Below, piece by piece: positions 46,756 to 57,602 of a stretch of DNA of 64,000 nt. The stretch spans positions 104,872 to 168,871 of the forward strand of contig NW_026516764.1 of the NCBI RefSeq assembly GCF_025766255.1, written 5' to 3'. Within the stretch, counting starts at the first letter, position 1, and every line of letters starts with the position of its first letter. The stretch comes from Zychaea mexicana (taxonomy: Eukaryota; Mucoromycota; Mucoromycetes; Mucorales; Lichtheimiaceae). A program made the translations under genes and the position numbers. The notes under the pieces were generated by a model. It did not search any database. It was not told where the DNA came from and worked only from the letters and a program-made list of their open reading frames with translations.

Positions 46756-48754
46756 AAACCTTCTCTCTCCCAATATATAACTTAAACCTAATTAATTTTC
46801 AAATGACTCTTCTTTGAGCCTAATATCCAAGATACTTCTAATAAAATAAGCATGTTGTAAAAGCCTTCTTTAAAATGCACATTAATCTGCAGGCAACCTG
46901 TTCACAAATATATCACTTGCTTATCAAAGGTCCAGTAGGATTGATGTTAATAAAGTCTTTCTGCGCACGCAGTCTGAGTCATTTATTATATGATTGGGGT
47001 TGTGGTGGTGGCAACGTATTACCGCTTATATACAGTATCATACATATTCTGTTTCGTAGCGGCAAAGTGTCAGTAAAGTATTGTTACAACTACTAGCATG
47101 CAAATGTTTCTTTCGAGTACAACAGCAGCAGCTCCAATAACCGTTCGTAAACCACAGAATGCGTGCTTCTCTCTCACTTTGGTAGACTGCATAGTACAGA
47201 TTGGAGCCCTGTAGTAGGCGCAGATATTCTTTTAAAGTTGTTTCATTATACCATCGATTGACACGATCCACGTTCCTTATCCAGTTCCGTCTTGAGGCTG
47301 GTGATGATCAGCCTCTTATTTGACTATCGATTTTGGAAAGACGTCTGTCCTGCCTTCATTTTGCAAGTACAGGTGCTGATGCAACAGTGCTCTTGTTGCC
47401 CCAGTATTTTGGCGCGACATACCAAAATTGTATTTATCGATGGACTGTGAGAAAATCTGCGCGTTTCTCAAAGCGACAGGACCGTGGAAAAATTGGAGAG
47501 TCAGTGTGGGTAATACTTTTGCAGCGTAGGAATGTGGCAGGGTACATGAAAAACAGACTGTCACCCTGCTGATTCGTAGCCGAAGAAACGATTAAATACC
47601 ATGCCTTTCTCTTATACGGAAATACTCGAATAATTGGAATTCTTTGAACTTTATGTATACAACCTACATCATCTTCTAGCTGCTACGCCGATAATCAAAG
47701 GGCTATACAGCAAGCAACAATCTAAACAATAATAACAGAGGTCGGCACCTAGCCCACTCTGGTCGCTTATCTTTTATTCTGATGTGCATAGTTGTTTCAA
47801 AGCCAAATCAACGTGTACCACCTTCGCTCAGACCTAGTAATTTTTCCAAAGCTTCAGCGCTTGGGCAAATGCAAAACAAGAACATGACCATTGCGCCGCG
47901 TTTGACTTGTTAATAAGTCTTGAAAAGAATATGCATAACAACGAAAACGTCAGATATGATGCTGCTAATGTGCTCTCCAGAAAAAAAACACCCATATCAT
48001 CAATGGAAAATGGATCTTTTCGTTCGACATGGGTCGCTTTAGAAATTGACGTCCTCCTGTTTAGGACGATTATCTGTTTGGAGACGGCATTTATTTTCTC
48101 ACGACTGTAACACCGAATGTCGTCATGTCCAAATGTGTAATATCTTTCTTTTATTTTATTTTGTTGCGTGAATGTTAAGCAGAGGAGGAATGGGTATGAT
48201 ATATGCGTTTTGTATGTGTAATAGAAGTATACGAAGAGAAAAGCTAGCTGCACCGCTATTTGCATTTTTATAAGGTACACCAGTTGTAAAACGTAGTCTT
48301 CGATATTTATCGCACTCAGCTTGTGTGCTCGTTGCTTTGATATTCGTATCAACCCGTTTTCTTCACAACGTTCTATACGTGCTATGATTTTATGAGGACG
48401 CGAGGTAACCTTGTTGCTTCTTCTGGATCTCAGATGTATAGTGCTTTAACCACCGGAGGTCACATCGCAGTGCGCTTTATCTATAACCGATAATAACCCA
48501 ATCTTGTGAGAAAGAGTTATTTATAATATAATTGAAGCTAATTAGATGGTTCCTCCGATCTAATTTGTCATTCCAACGGGATCATTGTTGCTGTTGTGTA
48601 TATGTGCTTTCATTACCGTCGTCGTCAATGATCTTTTAATATTACTGCTGCTATTTTAGGCTGATTGGTCTCTTTGGATGTACGCAGGCGTTCGGAAACG
48701 ATAGCATAGGAAAACTATTTTTTTGTAGCTCTTGTTTTCTCCTCTTTATACCTT
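46756..48754. other. Non-coding; right copy of the permease-upstream duplication
   Basis: No gene is called. From about 47,090 it mirrors 41,100-42,860 with strong divergence. A 172-codon minus-strand frame (48,352-47,834) exists, but its counterpart in the other copy is broken by stops and indels, so it is not treated as coding. Confidence 0.55.
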
Positions 48755-49105
48755 ATGTCAAGTATACTGAAAAAAAGAGCAAAAGTAACGACGGATTTTA
48801 CCTCCAGTATGTACCACTTTCGAAAGCATGATAGGTACTTGAATAGACATTTTAAAAAATGCGTTACCCTTGATTCAATTACTAAATGTACGTGTTAAAT
48901 TGACATAGGTTTTGATATTGGCAAAGAAAGCTACGATGTCGACCGTAAAAACGGTTCATCAGCCTGGTACGCATATAACGACACTGTTTGTATTGTTGCA
49001 GGCATGGGTATGTTGGGTCTGCCATTGGTAAATTATCTCTGCTTAGCAAACAGGCTCACAGAAAATGTGGTCGGGCCGGTCTTGTCATACTTTAGAGCAC
49101 CAGCA
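47090..49105 (+). repeat. Segmental duplication, copy B (partner 41,100-43,290)
   Basis: See the permease relic inside its right end. The order and orientation are as in copy A. The internal length is shorter, mainly because permease intron 2 is almost deleted (about 36 nt remain between exon-2-like and exon-3-like sequence). Confidence 0.68.
48755..49105 (+). pseudogene. AAAP permease pseudogene (copy 3), exons 1-3 only
   Basis: An exon-1-like start (ATG at 48755), an exon-2-like stretch (GKESYDVDRKNGSSAWYAYN, then VCIVAGMGMLGLPL) and an exon-3-like stretch beginning after AACAG (RKCGRAGLVIL) that stops at a TAG. The conserved KGGWAGL has become KCGRAGL, losing the Trp. Exons 4 and 5 are absent; the sequence passes into DNA with repeated TTAACA words and then into the flank of the next gene family. 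Confidence 0.85.
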
Positions 49106-49316
49106 GCGGTCGCTGTTAAACACCCTGTTATGTTAAATTTTAACAGAATGCTTAACACTCAGACCCTGCAGCGGTTACTGTTATCGTACTGTTAAATTTC
49201 ACAGCTTCTTAGCCTAACTCTACCTTCAACTCTTTTGACTTGGTAGTGAAGTATCCTCCAACTTTTAAACCCGGTAGTAAAATACCTTCAAGATCAAAAC
49301 CATGAAACTTTCTCTA

Positions 49317-50478
49317 GCAACATCTTTCAGCAATAATTACAACTGGAAGCTTGGATAATGAGACACCTCACGGAGCCTTGGAAATGGAACGTTCAGATCT
49401 TGAAACACATCGAAGCAAGTGCCATGAAGGTATGCCTACTGCCTTTTAAAAGCTTTGATAAAAAAAAGTTTTTTTACAAAAAAAGAATTGAGAAAAGATA
49501 CTAAAAACTATAATGCCTCTTTTGACTTTAATAGAAATCGAGAAGTACGTGAAGGAACAACATAATGCTGGCGGCGACATTTGTCTTGCTCGGTTTCTAG
49601 CTGATAAACAAGGGTTTGTCGCTGAAAATTCATCAAAAATAAGTAACTACAAGGCATTTTGGAGACACTCTTTCGGACGTATCGTCAAGAAACTCGGTGT
49701 CAGAACGGTAATAAGTTATATTGATAAAGACAGGATGCGAAAAAAAAAGCTTTTTTACTGACATAAACGCATTTTTGTATAGGCGAAAGGAAGAGCCAAC
49801 TGGAAAGCAATAGAAGCCAGTATCAACAAAGAAGGTGAACCAAGTAGTTTGACATCATCAGCATCCAAAACGCTATCTGGAACGCCATTGTCTGCAAAAG
49901 TATTGGAGTATGTCAACGAGATGTATAATAGCAAGCTCAAGTATCCAAAATGGCAGTTATCGACCGGAAAGATCGTAGAAGACACGATGCATGCGTTTGC
50001 CAAGGAATGTCTATATGAACAGTAGGTACCACCTTTTATTGACTGTATTTTGTACACATAGGCTATATTAAGGAAACTGACCTCTGTTTGTATGGTAGCT
50101 TTTCTCTTTCATTGATCTTAGACATCAGTGATCCTTGTTGGAAATCGTATTTCACACCTGCTGAAATGGTAGAGCTACGCACGTACCATAAGCCCGAGCT
50201 CAAGCCGTTGCCAAAAGAAGTAAAAGAATACCTGGACAAGTTCTCCGGTGTTGTATGTCTTCCTTCTTTTTTTTATTTATTATTTATTGTATACTAACTT
50301 TACCCGGGTATTGTTTTTGTAGTACGATCTCAACAAGCTTATTGATATCCATATGCAAAATCGCTTCCACCCATCTCAAGCTGATTTGCATTGGGTTGAA
50401 AAGACAATTGGTGACATCTTGGATCTATACTATTATAGCTATGATGTTGACAACAAAACGGAAGCCGATCTGGTTCGT
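49317..50478 (+). pseudogene. Truncated copy 1 of the 488-residue gene family
   Basis: Homologous to the intact gene at 52,162-54,066 from its 5' flank through exon 5. The start codon is lost: the intact gene has ATGGAAAGTGGAAGC where this copy has ACAACTGGAAGC. Exons 2-5 stay open (EIEKYVKEQHNAGGDICLAR, SLSLILDISDPCW, DLHWVEKTIGDILDLYYYSY). At 50,478, after TEADLVR, the family sequence ends abruptly and RhoGEF-relic sequence begins, so exon 5 is cut and exons 6-7 are absent. Confidence 0.85.
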
Positions 50479-51989
50479 CTTGTCACTGTGTCTGGATAAT
50501 CTCAACCAACAGCTGGAGACGAATAACGAGCCTTTGGAGATTGAAAAGTGGGTCGGCAATGCTTGGTGGCTGGATGCGCCAGAGAGACGTATCATGTATC
50601 GATGCAAGGCACAAAGTGTCGTTGTGTCGTCGACGGCAACATCAAGTAGTAGTAGTCAACAACAACAACAGCAGCAGCAGCAATTGGGTAATATCATCGT
50701 GTGGGATCATGTGGTGCTGGTCTTATTGCCACCCGTCTTGTCTAATCCATTTCCTATTGTTGTTTGCATCGTTCCACCACATCATCATGATACAACGGCA
50801 CCAGCGATAGTAACGCTAGCGCATCCACCGCATGGGATCACTTAACGAGTCCAGTTAGATGCACCACAAAAACTGGTTGAAGCCATTGCTGATGCACAAA
50901 AGGAACTGAAGCAAAAGCAACCGCACTTGTTGTCTGATGCGCCACTCGTATCGTCAACCATACAGTCATGGACTGCTGCTGTTCGATTGCCAGACGGACG
51001 ATTAGTTGTTGGATCACATCATGGCGTCACCCTATACCCATCACGTGAACGTATCATCGAAATCGATTGCTTCAAACTAGCAATTTTTGCAACGAACCAT
51101 CACCACGATAGCGGACCATTTCTTGTTGTTACCAGCCACCGTCGCCAAGTCCTTTTGTTATACAAACTCGACGGAAATAATAACCGCATGATGCGGGATC
51201 AGCAGCCGTGTATGATTGAAAATGTCTTGGGCGGGTTCCATGTCATTGATTAATACATTGCATATCAAGACCGGGCGGATATGCTTGTGCATTTGTGGAA
51301 TCCGAGGAAACGACGTTCTGCCAAGACTATTGATGTCCAGTCTGTACGAGTATCTGGATTTTCTTGTTTTATTGAACAGGAACGACATTGGCTGGTGATG
51401 GAATGTGACGAGGATTTTGCGCTGGTGGATATTTCGGGCCAAGCCATGCGTAGGCGGATTTTACAAAAGGACGGTGGTGGCGTCAACGGCGGCGGCAAGG
51501 CACTCTCTTTGGCAGCCAATGGCGAGCGACTATGCTATAATCGGTGTGTGTATGACCCCGATAATGGTGGTGGTATGGATCGTCATCAGACAGTGTCCTT
51601 CGTGTGCAAATGGGAGATAAGGCCCAGACATGTGGTCTATGCACACCGTATCTATTGGCATTTGATCAAAAGCAGTGTGTAGAGATTCGGCATGCTGAAA
51701 CGGTAAATATTTCTTGCCCCAGTCTGCCAACGTGTATTCCGAGTGGTTGGTTAAAAACAAACTAACGCAAGAATATCCATGCATGCGTGTGTTTTTCGTT
51801 GTCACTACTGTTTAGGGCGCTCTTGTACATTTGTTGTATGAAGAAAGATGCAAATTAATGGGTTTTTGCAACGGCAGTAGTAGTAATGGTAGATATGAAG
51901 AGGAGATATTTCTGTATATCCATAACGACAAACAACATCATCTTGCCACCTTTGTAAAAAGTCATATACCATCATCGTACAATTGTTGA
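50479..51989 (+). pseudogene. RhoGEF (Rom2-like) PH-CNH relic
   Basis: A broken gene in several frames. PH-like part: LDNLNQQLETNNEPLEIEKW, a Ser/polyQ insert, then IIVWDHVVLVLLPP. CNH-like part: TAAVRLPDGRLVVGSHHGVT, EIDCFKLAIFATN, GPFLVVTSHRRQVLLLYKLD, RVSGFSCFIEQERHWLVMEC, TPYLLAFDQKQCVEIRHAET, and after a GTAAAT...TTTAG intron GALVHLLYEERCKLMGF, ending at a TGA at 51987-51989. This order (PH then citron homology) is that of the Rho1 exchange factors Rom1/Rom2; the catalytic DH domain is absent. There are stops and frame shifts (for example after HPPHGIT at about 50,843 and after FHVID at 51,251). It begins exactly at the breakpoint with family copy 1. Confidence 0.75.
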
Positions 51990-52161
51990 GAAACAGACCA
52001 AATGTTGTCAACGGAAAAAAAGGGAGAATGCACCCGCCTCAGCCACCACCCTTTAATTTTTGTAAGTTGGGGTGGATGCCTGTAGTCGTCATCTAAGTCC
52101 GCCACCAGCAACATCTTTCATCTCCATAGCAACCTAAAAAGAAATCTCCATAACAACGATT

Positions 52162-54066
52162 ATGGAAAGTGGAAGCTTGGATAATGAGGCTCCTCCACCT
52201 CATGGTGCCTTGGGAACGGAAATCTCAGATCCTGAAACACGTCAAAAAAAATGCCAAGAAGGTATGTCTACTGCCTTTCAAAAGCTTTAAGTTTTTCACA
52301 AACGCTGTAATGCCTCTTTTGACTTTTATAGAAATCGAGAAGTACGTGAAGGAACAACATAATGCTGGCGGCGACATTTGTCTTGCTCGGTTTCTAGCTG
52401 ATAAACAAGGGTTTGTTGCTGAAAATTCATCGAAGATAAGTAACTACAAGGCATTTTGGAGACACTCTTTCGGACGTATCGTCAAGAAACTCGGTGTCAG
52501 AACGGTAATAAGTTATATTGATAAAGACAGGATGCGAAAAAAAAAGCTTTTTTACTGACATAAACGCATTTTTGTATAGGCGAAAGGAAAAGCCAACTGG
52601 AAAGCAATAGAAGCCAGTATCAACAAAGAAGGTGAACCAAGTAGTTTGACATCATCAGCATCCAAAACGCTATCTGGAACGCCATTGTCTGCAAAAGTAT
52701 TGGAGTATGTCAACGAGATGTATAATAGCAAGCTCAAGTATCCAAAATGGCAGTTATCGACCGGAAAGATCGTAGAAGACACGATGCATGCGTTTGCCAA
52801 GGAATGTCTATATGAACAGTAGGTACCACCTTTTATTGACTGTATATTATACACATAGGCTATATTAAGGAAACTGACCTCTGTTTGTATGGTAGCTCTT
52901 CTCTTTCATTGATCTTAGACATCAGTGATCCTTGTTGGAAAGCGCATTTCACACCTGCTGAATTGGTAGAGCTACGCACGTATCACAAGCCCGAGCTCAA
53001 ACCATTGCCAAATGAACTTAAAGAATACTTGGACAAGTTCTCCGGTGTTGTATGTCTTCCTTCTTCCTTCTTTATTATTTATTGTATACTAACTTTACCC
53101 GGGTATTGTCTTTGTAGTACGATCTCAACAAGCTTATTGATATCCATATGCAAAATCGCTTCCACCCATCTCAAGCTGATTTGCATTGGGTTGAAAAGAC
53201 AATTGGAGACATCTTGGATCTATACTATTATAGCTATGATGTTGACAACAAAACGGAAGCCGATCTGGTTCGTCGGTTGTGGGGATTTATCGAGAAGTGC
53301 TATGACGAAAGCAAGTTTTATGTTATTAGGTATGTCTTCCTTATGTTTTTGTGAACAAATATGCACATATAATTATACTAATGTAAATGCTTCAACATGG
53401 ATACGTAATATTTAGTGGTGAAAAAGTCAGTGTTTCTTCAAGCAACAGAATGAATGAAGATCGGTCAGTTCCTGGCGCTACACCACTAACAAGAAAAAAA
53501 ACGGGGACGAAGGTCGACATTTTGATCAAACATCTGTATGATGACTTTGGTGTCGGGGAGGCAGGACTCAGTGGTGGAGCTGTCTCTACAAAATACATAA
53601 CCGAAGCAAGCATTAAACTCCCGAAGTCCTTGAAAGATGTTTTATGGAACTTGTTGAAGATGGCGACCAAGGATACTCAACAATTATGTGTTCCAGGTTT
53701 CATCATCAATGGTAATAACGTTTTATATCGATAAACATGACGTGAATGGATCTCTGACCTTTTCCATTAATAGGTACCGAGCTGACGGTGAAATTGATGG
53801 ACATTCCGTCCGGTAATGCCTGCCGTGTGTATACCTTGGGTCCGATGCCATTCCCACTCATTCCCGAAACGTTCTTTAAAAATTTCATTCCCTTGGTTAC
53901 GTTGGTCTGGCAATGTAAAATCTTGTTAAAAGAAACGCTACAATGCCTCAATACCGACAACAACATTTTCATCCCAACCATTGACGATCCTATCCCAACA
54001 TCAACGATACCACCCTGCATTCCGTCGCCCAAAAAAAGAAAAATATCTGGTGCGGATACCGATTAA
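52162..54066 (+). CDS. Uncharacterised 488-residue protein, multicopy family (unit 1)
   Basis: Seven exons join in phase: 52162-52261, 52332-52504, 52580-52818, 52896-53049, 53118-53329, 53416-53711, 53774-54066. Starts MESGSLDNEAPPPHGALGTE. The N-terminal half is helical and charged (EIEKYVKEQHNAGGDICLAR). A central block around residues 223-270 reads HPSQADLHWVEKTIGDILDL. The most conserved-looking block is residues 303-345: NRMNEDRSVPGATPL, RKKTGTKVDILIK, DFGVGEAG. The C-terminus SPKKRKISGADTD holds a nuclear-localisation-like KKRK. From memory, proteins with the patterns DLHWVEKTI, NEDRS and RKxGxKxDIL recur in many copies in Mucorales genomes without known function. The D327...E341 arrangement could fit a PD-(D/E)xK-type nuclease core, but a lysine at the usual place is not evident, so this is speculation. 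A near-identical copy lies at 59,287-61,191. Confidence 0.85.
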
Positions 54067-54635
54067 TATAACGTTCTTTTATATATGATATCCCTTTTAC
54101 CATTTGTATATGCATTTCATCATTTCTATCATTTTGTATTCTTATTACTTTAAACTCTGTCAATTATTTACCGTTCCATAGCTTTTCCAGATTCACCTAC
54201 GAGAAATAACATTTTTTCATCGTCATCTTCCATATATCCATATAAGACAATATCATTCTATAACAAGCACAGTCAAGCACATTAAAAAATGTACACGGCT
54301 ATTAAATCACCACGTATGTCTAAAAGGGTTTCAAGCGTAGTCATAGCATTTTTGAAAGTTGAATAGCTTAAATTTGCTTTGACATACAGTAGCTTAACTT
54401 TAAGACCGGTGGCCCAGTTTCAAAATCATGGCTTATTTGTGTTTCGTGCGGCGAAATTCACTTTCCAAAGCTGTAATACATATCTAAGGATAGTTCACTT
54501 TTTGATAGGGAGCACGCAACGTCAATCGTAAGTCGTCGTTATTTTAATTTCTATACTAAAGAAGACAATGAATAACTTTGTTTATAGACCGACATGTACT
54601 GTAGACGTATCAAAGTATAAACTTGTTTAAACATC

Positions 54636-55002
54636 ATGTCACATGGACCTCCACACGCCTTCCAACCTTATCGTTATCAAACCCCCATGCCAGCACCCAA
54701 TCATCATCGACCTCCCATGATGAAACATCACTAGCAAACAGTGACAACGGGACAACGGTCGCTAGTGCACAACCCTTATCACCAGCAGTGCATGATCAGC
54801 ACGGTACAGCAGCAGCACCAGTCTTATGCTGTCTTGGTATGATAACACATTTGAAACTGAGACTACATCGTACAAACGCGTCCGTTCGTGCGATGGCTCT
54901 GCTAATGACTTCACTGACAGCACCAGTGGCGCTTGCGTCGGTGCTCGTGGTGCCCGTCCGCGCGGTTGTGGTGTCCGTGGTCGTGGTCATGGCCACAACT
55001 GA
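54636..55002 (+). pseudogene. RG-rich protein relic (unit 1)
   Basis: An ATG at 54636 opens a frame (MSHGPPHAFQPYRYQTPMPA, PNHHRPPMMKHH) that stops at TAG 54732-54734. The same frame then continues with Gln/His-rich sequence. Another frame ends at 55,002 with SGACVGARGARPRGCG, VRGRGHGHN, an RG/RGG-like tail seen in RNA-binding proteins. I read this as pieces of a decayed RGG protein; a spliced gene with an unseen intron is possible. The family is not identified. Confidence 0.35.
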
Positions 55003-55012
55003 TAAAAATTGA

Positions 55013-55740
55013 ACACTTATTCGCTTGTATACCACACATTACAAATATGAATCGAATGAACATATTGTCATCCAAGCAAAATCAGTTTTATGCATATATA
55101 AAATGAGGATCAATGGAGGAATGTGGATAGCGATGAAATATCTAATGATGCTCCCAAACGGATACATACAGCTATACGTATAACGACCAATAAGACACGA
55201 TGTATGTACCCAATCGTAAACGCAGTTGAACGCGTTCCACGCTTTCGCCGACCCATAAGATGAACGTATATTGAGGTTTTTTTCTCACAGTGCTGAATGT
55301 GTATATGTACTACGTATACCATGCCAAATGTCAAGTCAGAACAACGTCAATAAGCATGGAAGACCTCCATATAAGTCCAAGATTCAACGCTATATTCTGC
55401 TCCTTTTGCACGTTCTTGAATTGGGGGTTATTGCAGAATCAATTATCTACTGTACTTGCTCATAATATATGCATAACCGTTAAACAATTCCTATTTTAAC
55501 ATCCTGGATACTTAAACACATGGCCGATTTTCTAGCACAGCAAAAAAACTAGTTCCTATAGTACTATAGTGCGTATGATTGTGCAAGTTAACTGCAGAAA
55601 TGTACAGGAAATAGTGTTAGCCTCAGAGCAAGGCCTACCCTCTTTTGTTATCGTCATCCAAATTAGACAAATTGAAAGATACATTAGAGACCCGGGGGTT
55701 GTGGCCATGATATCTTAGACTCACACAAGGCTATTGTTAT
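55013..55740. other. Non-coding part of unit 1
   Basis: About 730 bp between the RG relic and the minus-strand frame. Short overlapping frames near 55,271-55,499 lack motifs. The corresponding part of unit 2 (62,138-62,865) is the same apart from a single noticed substitution (TGTACAGG versus TGAACAGG near 55,597/62,722). Confidence 0.5.
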
Positions 55741-56330
55741 TTATAATAGGATTACGGTTGCAACTACGTTTATTGCAAAAAGGAAGAAGATGCCGTTTGT
55801 AAGTCGACCCAAGATGATGCTGTCGGTAAAGACATGCCGCTTGGAACAATTATGAGGATGATGAAGATAGTACACTGCATTGACTAAAGGCTTGAACCAC
55901 TCGTTGATCAGTGTCCACATGGATATCAGGAAGCAGCCACCAAAATTGAAGCGCTGAGTGTTGAACAAAAGATCCAATATCTCCAATCCTCCTTCATTAC
56001 GGTGACGAGTGCGAATCTTGAAGCTAACCACCAAAAGCCATTTGTGCTCCAATAGCTTGATGTTAATAGAGCGAACCTGGATCAGAAATTTGCGAGGAAC
56101 CGACACAGTCCGGATACGAAGTCAAACTGTGCAATCTAGTCATGCCTAATCGAGCTATAATCCATCATATGCACGATCAGTTTGACCGAGAAGAGTATTC
56201 TCATTAGAGCGGATGTTTCTTTTAAGATAAACGTACCTCAGTCATCGTGTCCATCAACATACATGTTACCACGTTGGCTGTGCATATTTGTAAGTATCGT
56301 TACTGTGCTGAGCCCGAGCAATAATCCCAA
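55741..56330 (-). CDS. Putative membrane protein, family unknown (unit 1)
   Basis: A 121-codon minus-strand frame (56,106-55,741) begins MSVPRKFLIQVRSINIKLLE. It has two hydrophobic segments, FGGCFLISMWTLINEWF and the C-terminal RLTNGIFFLFAINVVATVIL, ending LL at the stop. Upstream on the same strand a short hydrophobic exon-like stretch (ANVVTCMLMDTMTE, about 56,290-56,243) is flanked by AACAG-like and GTACGT signals, so the gene is probably spliced and longer at its 5' end. No family recognised. The 5' boundary given is a guess. Confidence 0.35.
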
Positions 56331-56393
56331 AGTACAATACAAAACCAGCTATACTAGATAAAAAAACTTATCAGAATGAGTGTATGATAAGTG

Positions 56394-56770
56394 CACTATA
56401 TTTACTTGATAGTAATTTGGAGAAGATCGCAGACATAGCTGATCCTCAAAGATACAACTCACGTCCATACGGAAGTGCCATTGATATATAAGCGATGTTC
56501 ATCACAGATATGCCTGGTCCTCGAAGATGCAGCACATACCATGGAATCTCACACTTAAGTATCAAAAGACCCATCCTTCAAAACACTATATTTACTCGGA
56601 GAAAATCGCAGACATAGCTGATCCTCAAAGGTACAGCTCATGTCCACTCGGAAGTGCCATTGATACATAAGCGATGTTCATCACAGATATGCCTGGTCCT
56701 CGAAGATGCAGCACATACCATGGAATCTCACACTTAAGTATCAAATGACCCAACCTTCATGTACAAGTAA
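56394..56770. repeat. Tandem repeat of about 185 bp, two copies (unit 1)
   Basis: CACTATATTTACT at 56394 recurs at 56584, and ATCGCAGACATAGCTGATCC at 56426 recurs at 56605. The copies differ by substitutions and small indels (period 179-190). No coding potential was recognised. The equivalent in unit 2 is at 63,519-63,898. Confidence 0.85.
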
Positions 56771-56869
56771 TTGAAAAGAAAATTGTGGATAAGTCTAATA
56801 GAATCAAGATACTTAGCTTCACGTTAAACTTGGCTTGAGTTGTTTTTGTGTGGAACCATTTTGTTGTTG

Positions 56870-57602
56870 GGGAGTCGTCATCGAAGTCCGCCACCAGCAA
56901 TATTGTAATAAGACCTTTAAAAAGACTGTCACACTATGCCAAAATACACCGTTACACATGTCACATAAATGATAGAAACAGAATATCAAGGAAACGTCAT
57001 CTGGAACGCCATTGTCTGCAAAAGTATTGGAGTATGTCAACGAGATGTATAATAGCAAGCTCAAGTATCCAAAATGGCAGTTATCGACCGGAAAATTTGT
57101 AGAAGACACGATGCAAGCGTTTGCCAAGGAATGTCTATATGAACAGTAGGTACCACCTTTTATTGACTGTATTTTGTACACATAGGCTATATTAAGGAAA
57201 CTGACCTCTGTTTGTATGGTAGCTTTTCTCTTTCATTGATCTTAGACATCAGTGATCCTTGTTGGAAATCGTATTTCACACCTGCTGAAATGGTAGAGCT
57301 ACGCACGTACCATAAGCCCGAGCTCAAGCCGTTGCCAAAAGAAGTAAAAGAATACCTGGACAAGTTCTCCGGTGTTGTATGTCTTCCTTCTTTTTTTTAT
57401 TTATTATTTATTGTATACTAACTTTACCCGGGTATTGTTTTTGTAGTACGATCTCAACAAGCTTATTGATATCCATATGCAAAATCGCTTCCACCCATCT
57501 CAAGCTGATTTGCATTGGGTTGAAAAGACAATTGGTGACATCTTGGATCTATACTATTATAGCTATGATGTTGACAACAAAACGGAAGCCGATCTGGTTC
57601 GT
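56870..57602 (+). pseudogene. Truncated copy 3 of the 488-residue gene family
   Basis: A 5'-flank remnant (TCGTCATCGAAGTCCGCCAC near 56,874, also found before the intact gene near 52,092) is joined at about 56,999 to the middle of exon 3. Exons 1, 2 and half of 3 are missing. From 56,999 the sequence is that of family copy 1, including the breakpoint with the RhoGEF relic at 57,602. One noticed substitution is in the exon 3 end (AAATTTGTAGAAG versus AAGATCGTAGAAG). Confidence 0.85.

Larger units (their letters stand above)
49875..56998 (+). repeat. 7.1-kb tandem unit 1
   Basis: The word ATCTGGAACGCCATTGTC at 49875 recurs at 56999, and all following sequence matches at a shift of 7,124 bp (7,125 after a one-base insertion at about 59,114). 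The unit contains the 3' part of family copy 1, the RhoGEF relic, an intact family gene, an RG-rich relic, a minus-strand membrane-protein-like frame and a repeat of about 185 bp present twice. Only a handful of differences from unit 2 were noticed over 7 kb. Confidence 0.95.

Noticed and set aside
47834..48352. 172-codon minus-strand frame with hydrophobic stretches
   Set aside because: It lies in the duplicated permease-upstream block, and the equivalent part of the other copy (about 41,850-42,300) does not keep the frame.
49105..49200. Clustered TTAACA/TGTTAA words after the permease pseudogene, possible MITE
   Set aside because: The inverted words are short and irregular, with no clear terminal repeats or target-site duplication.
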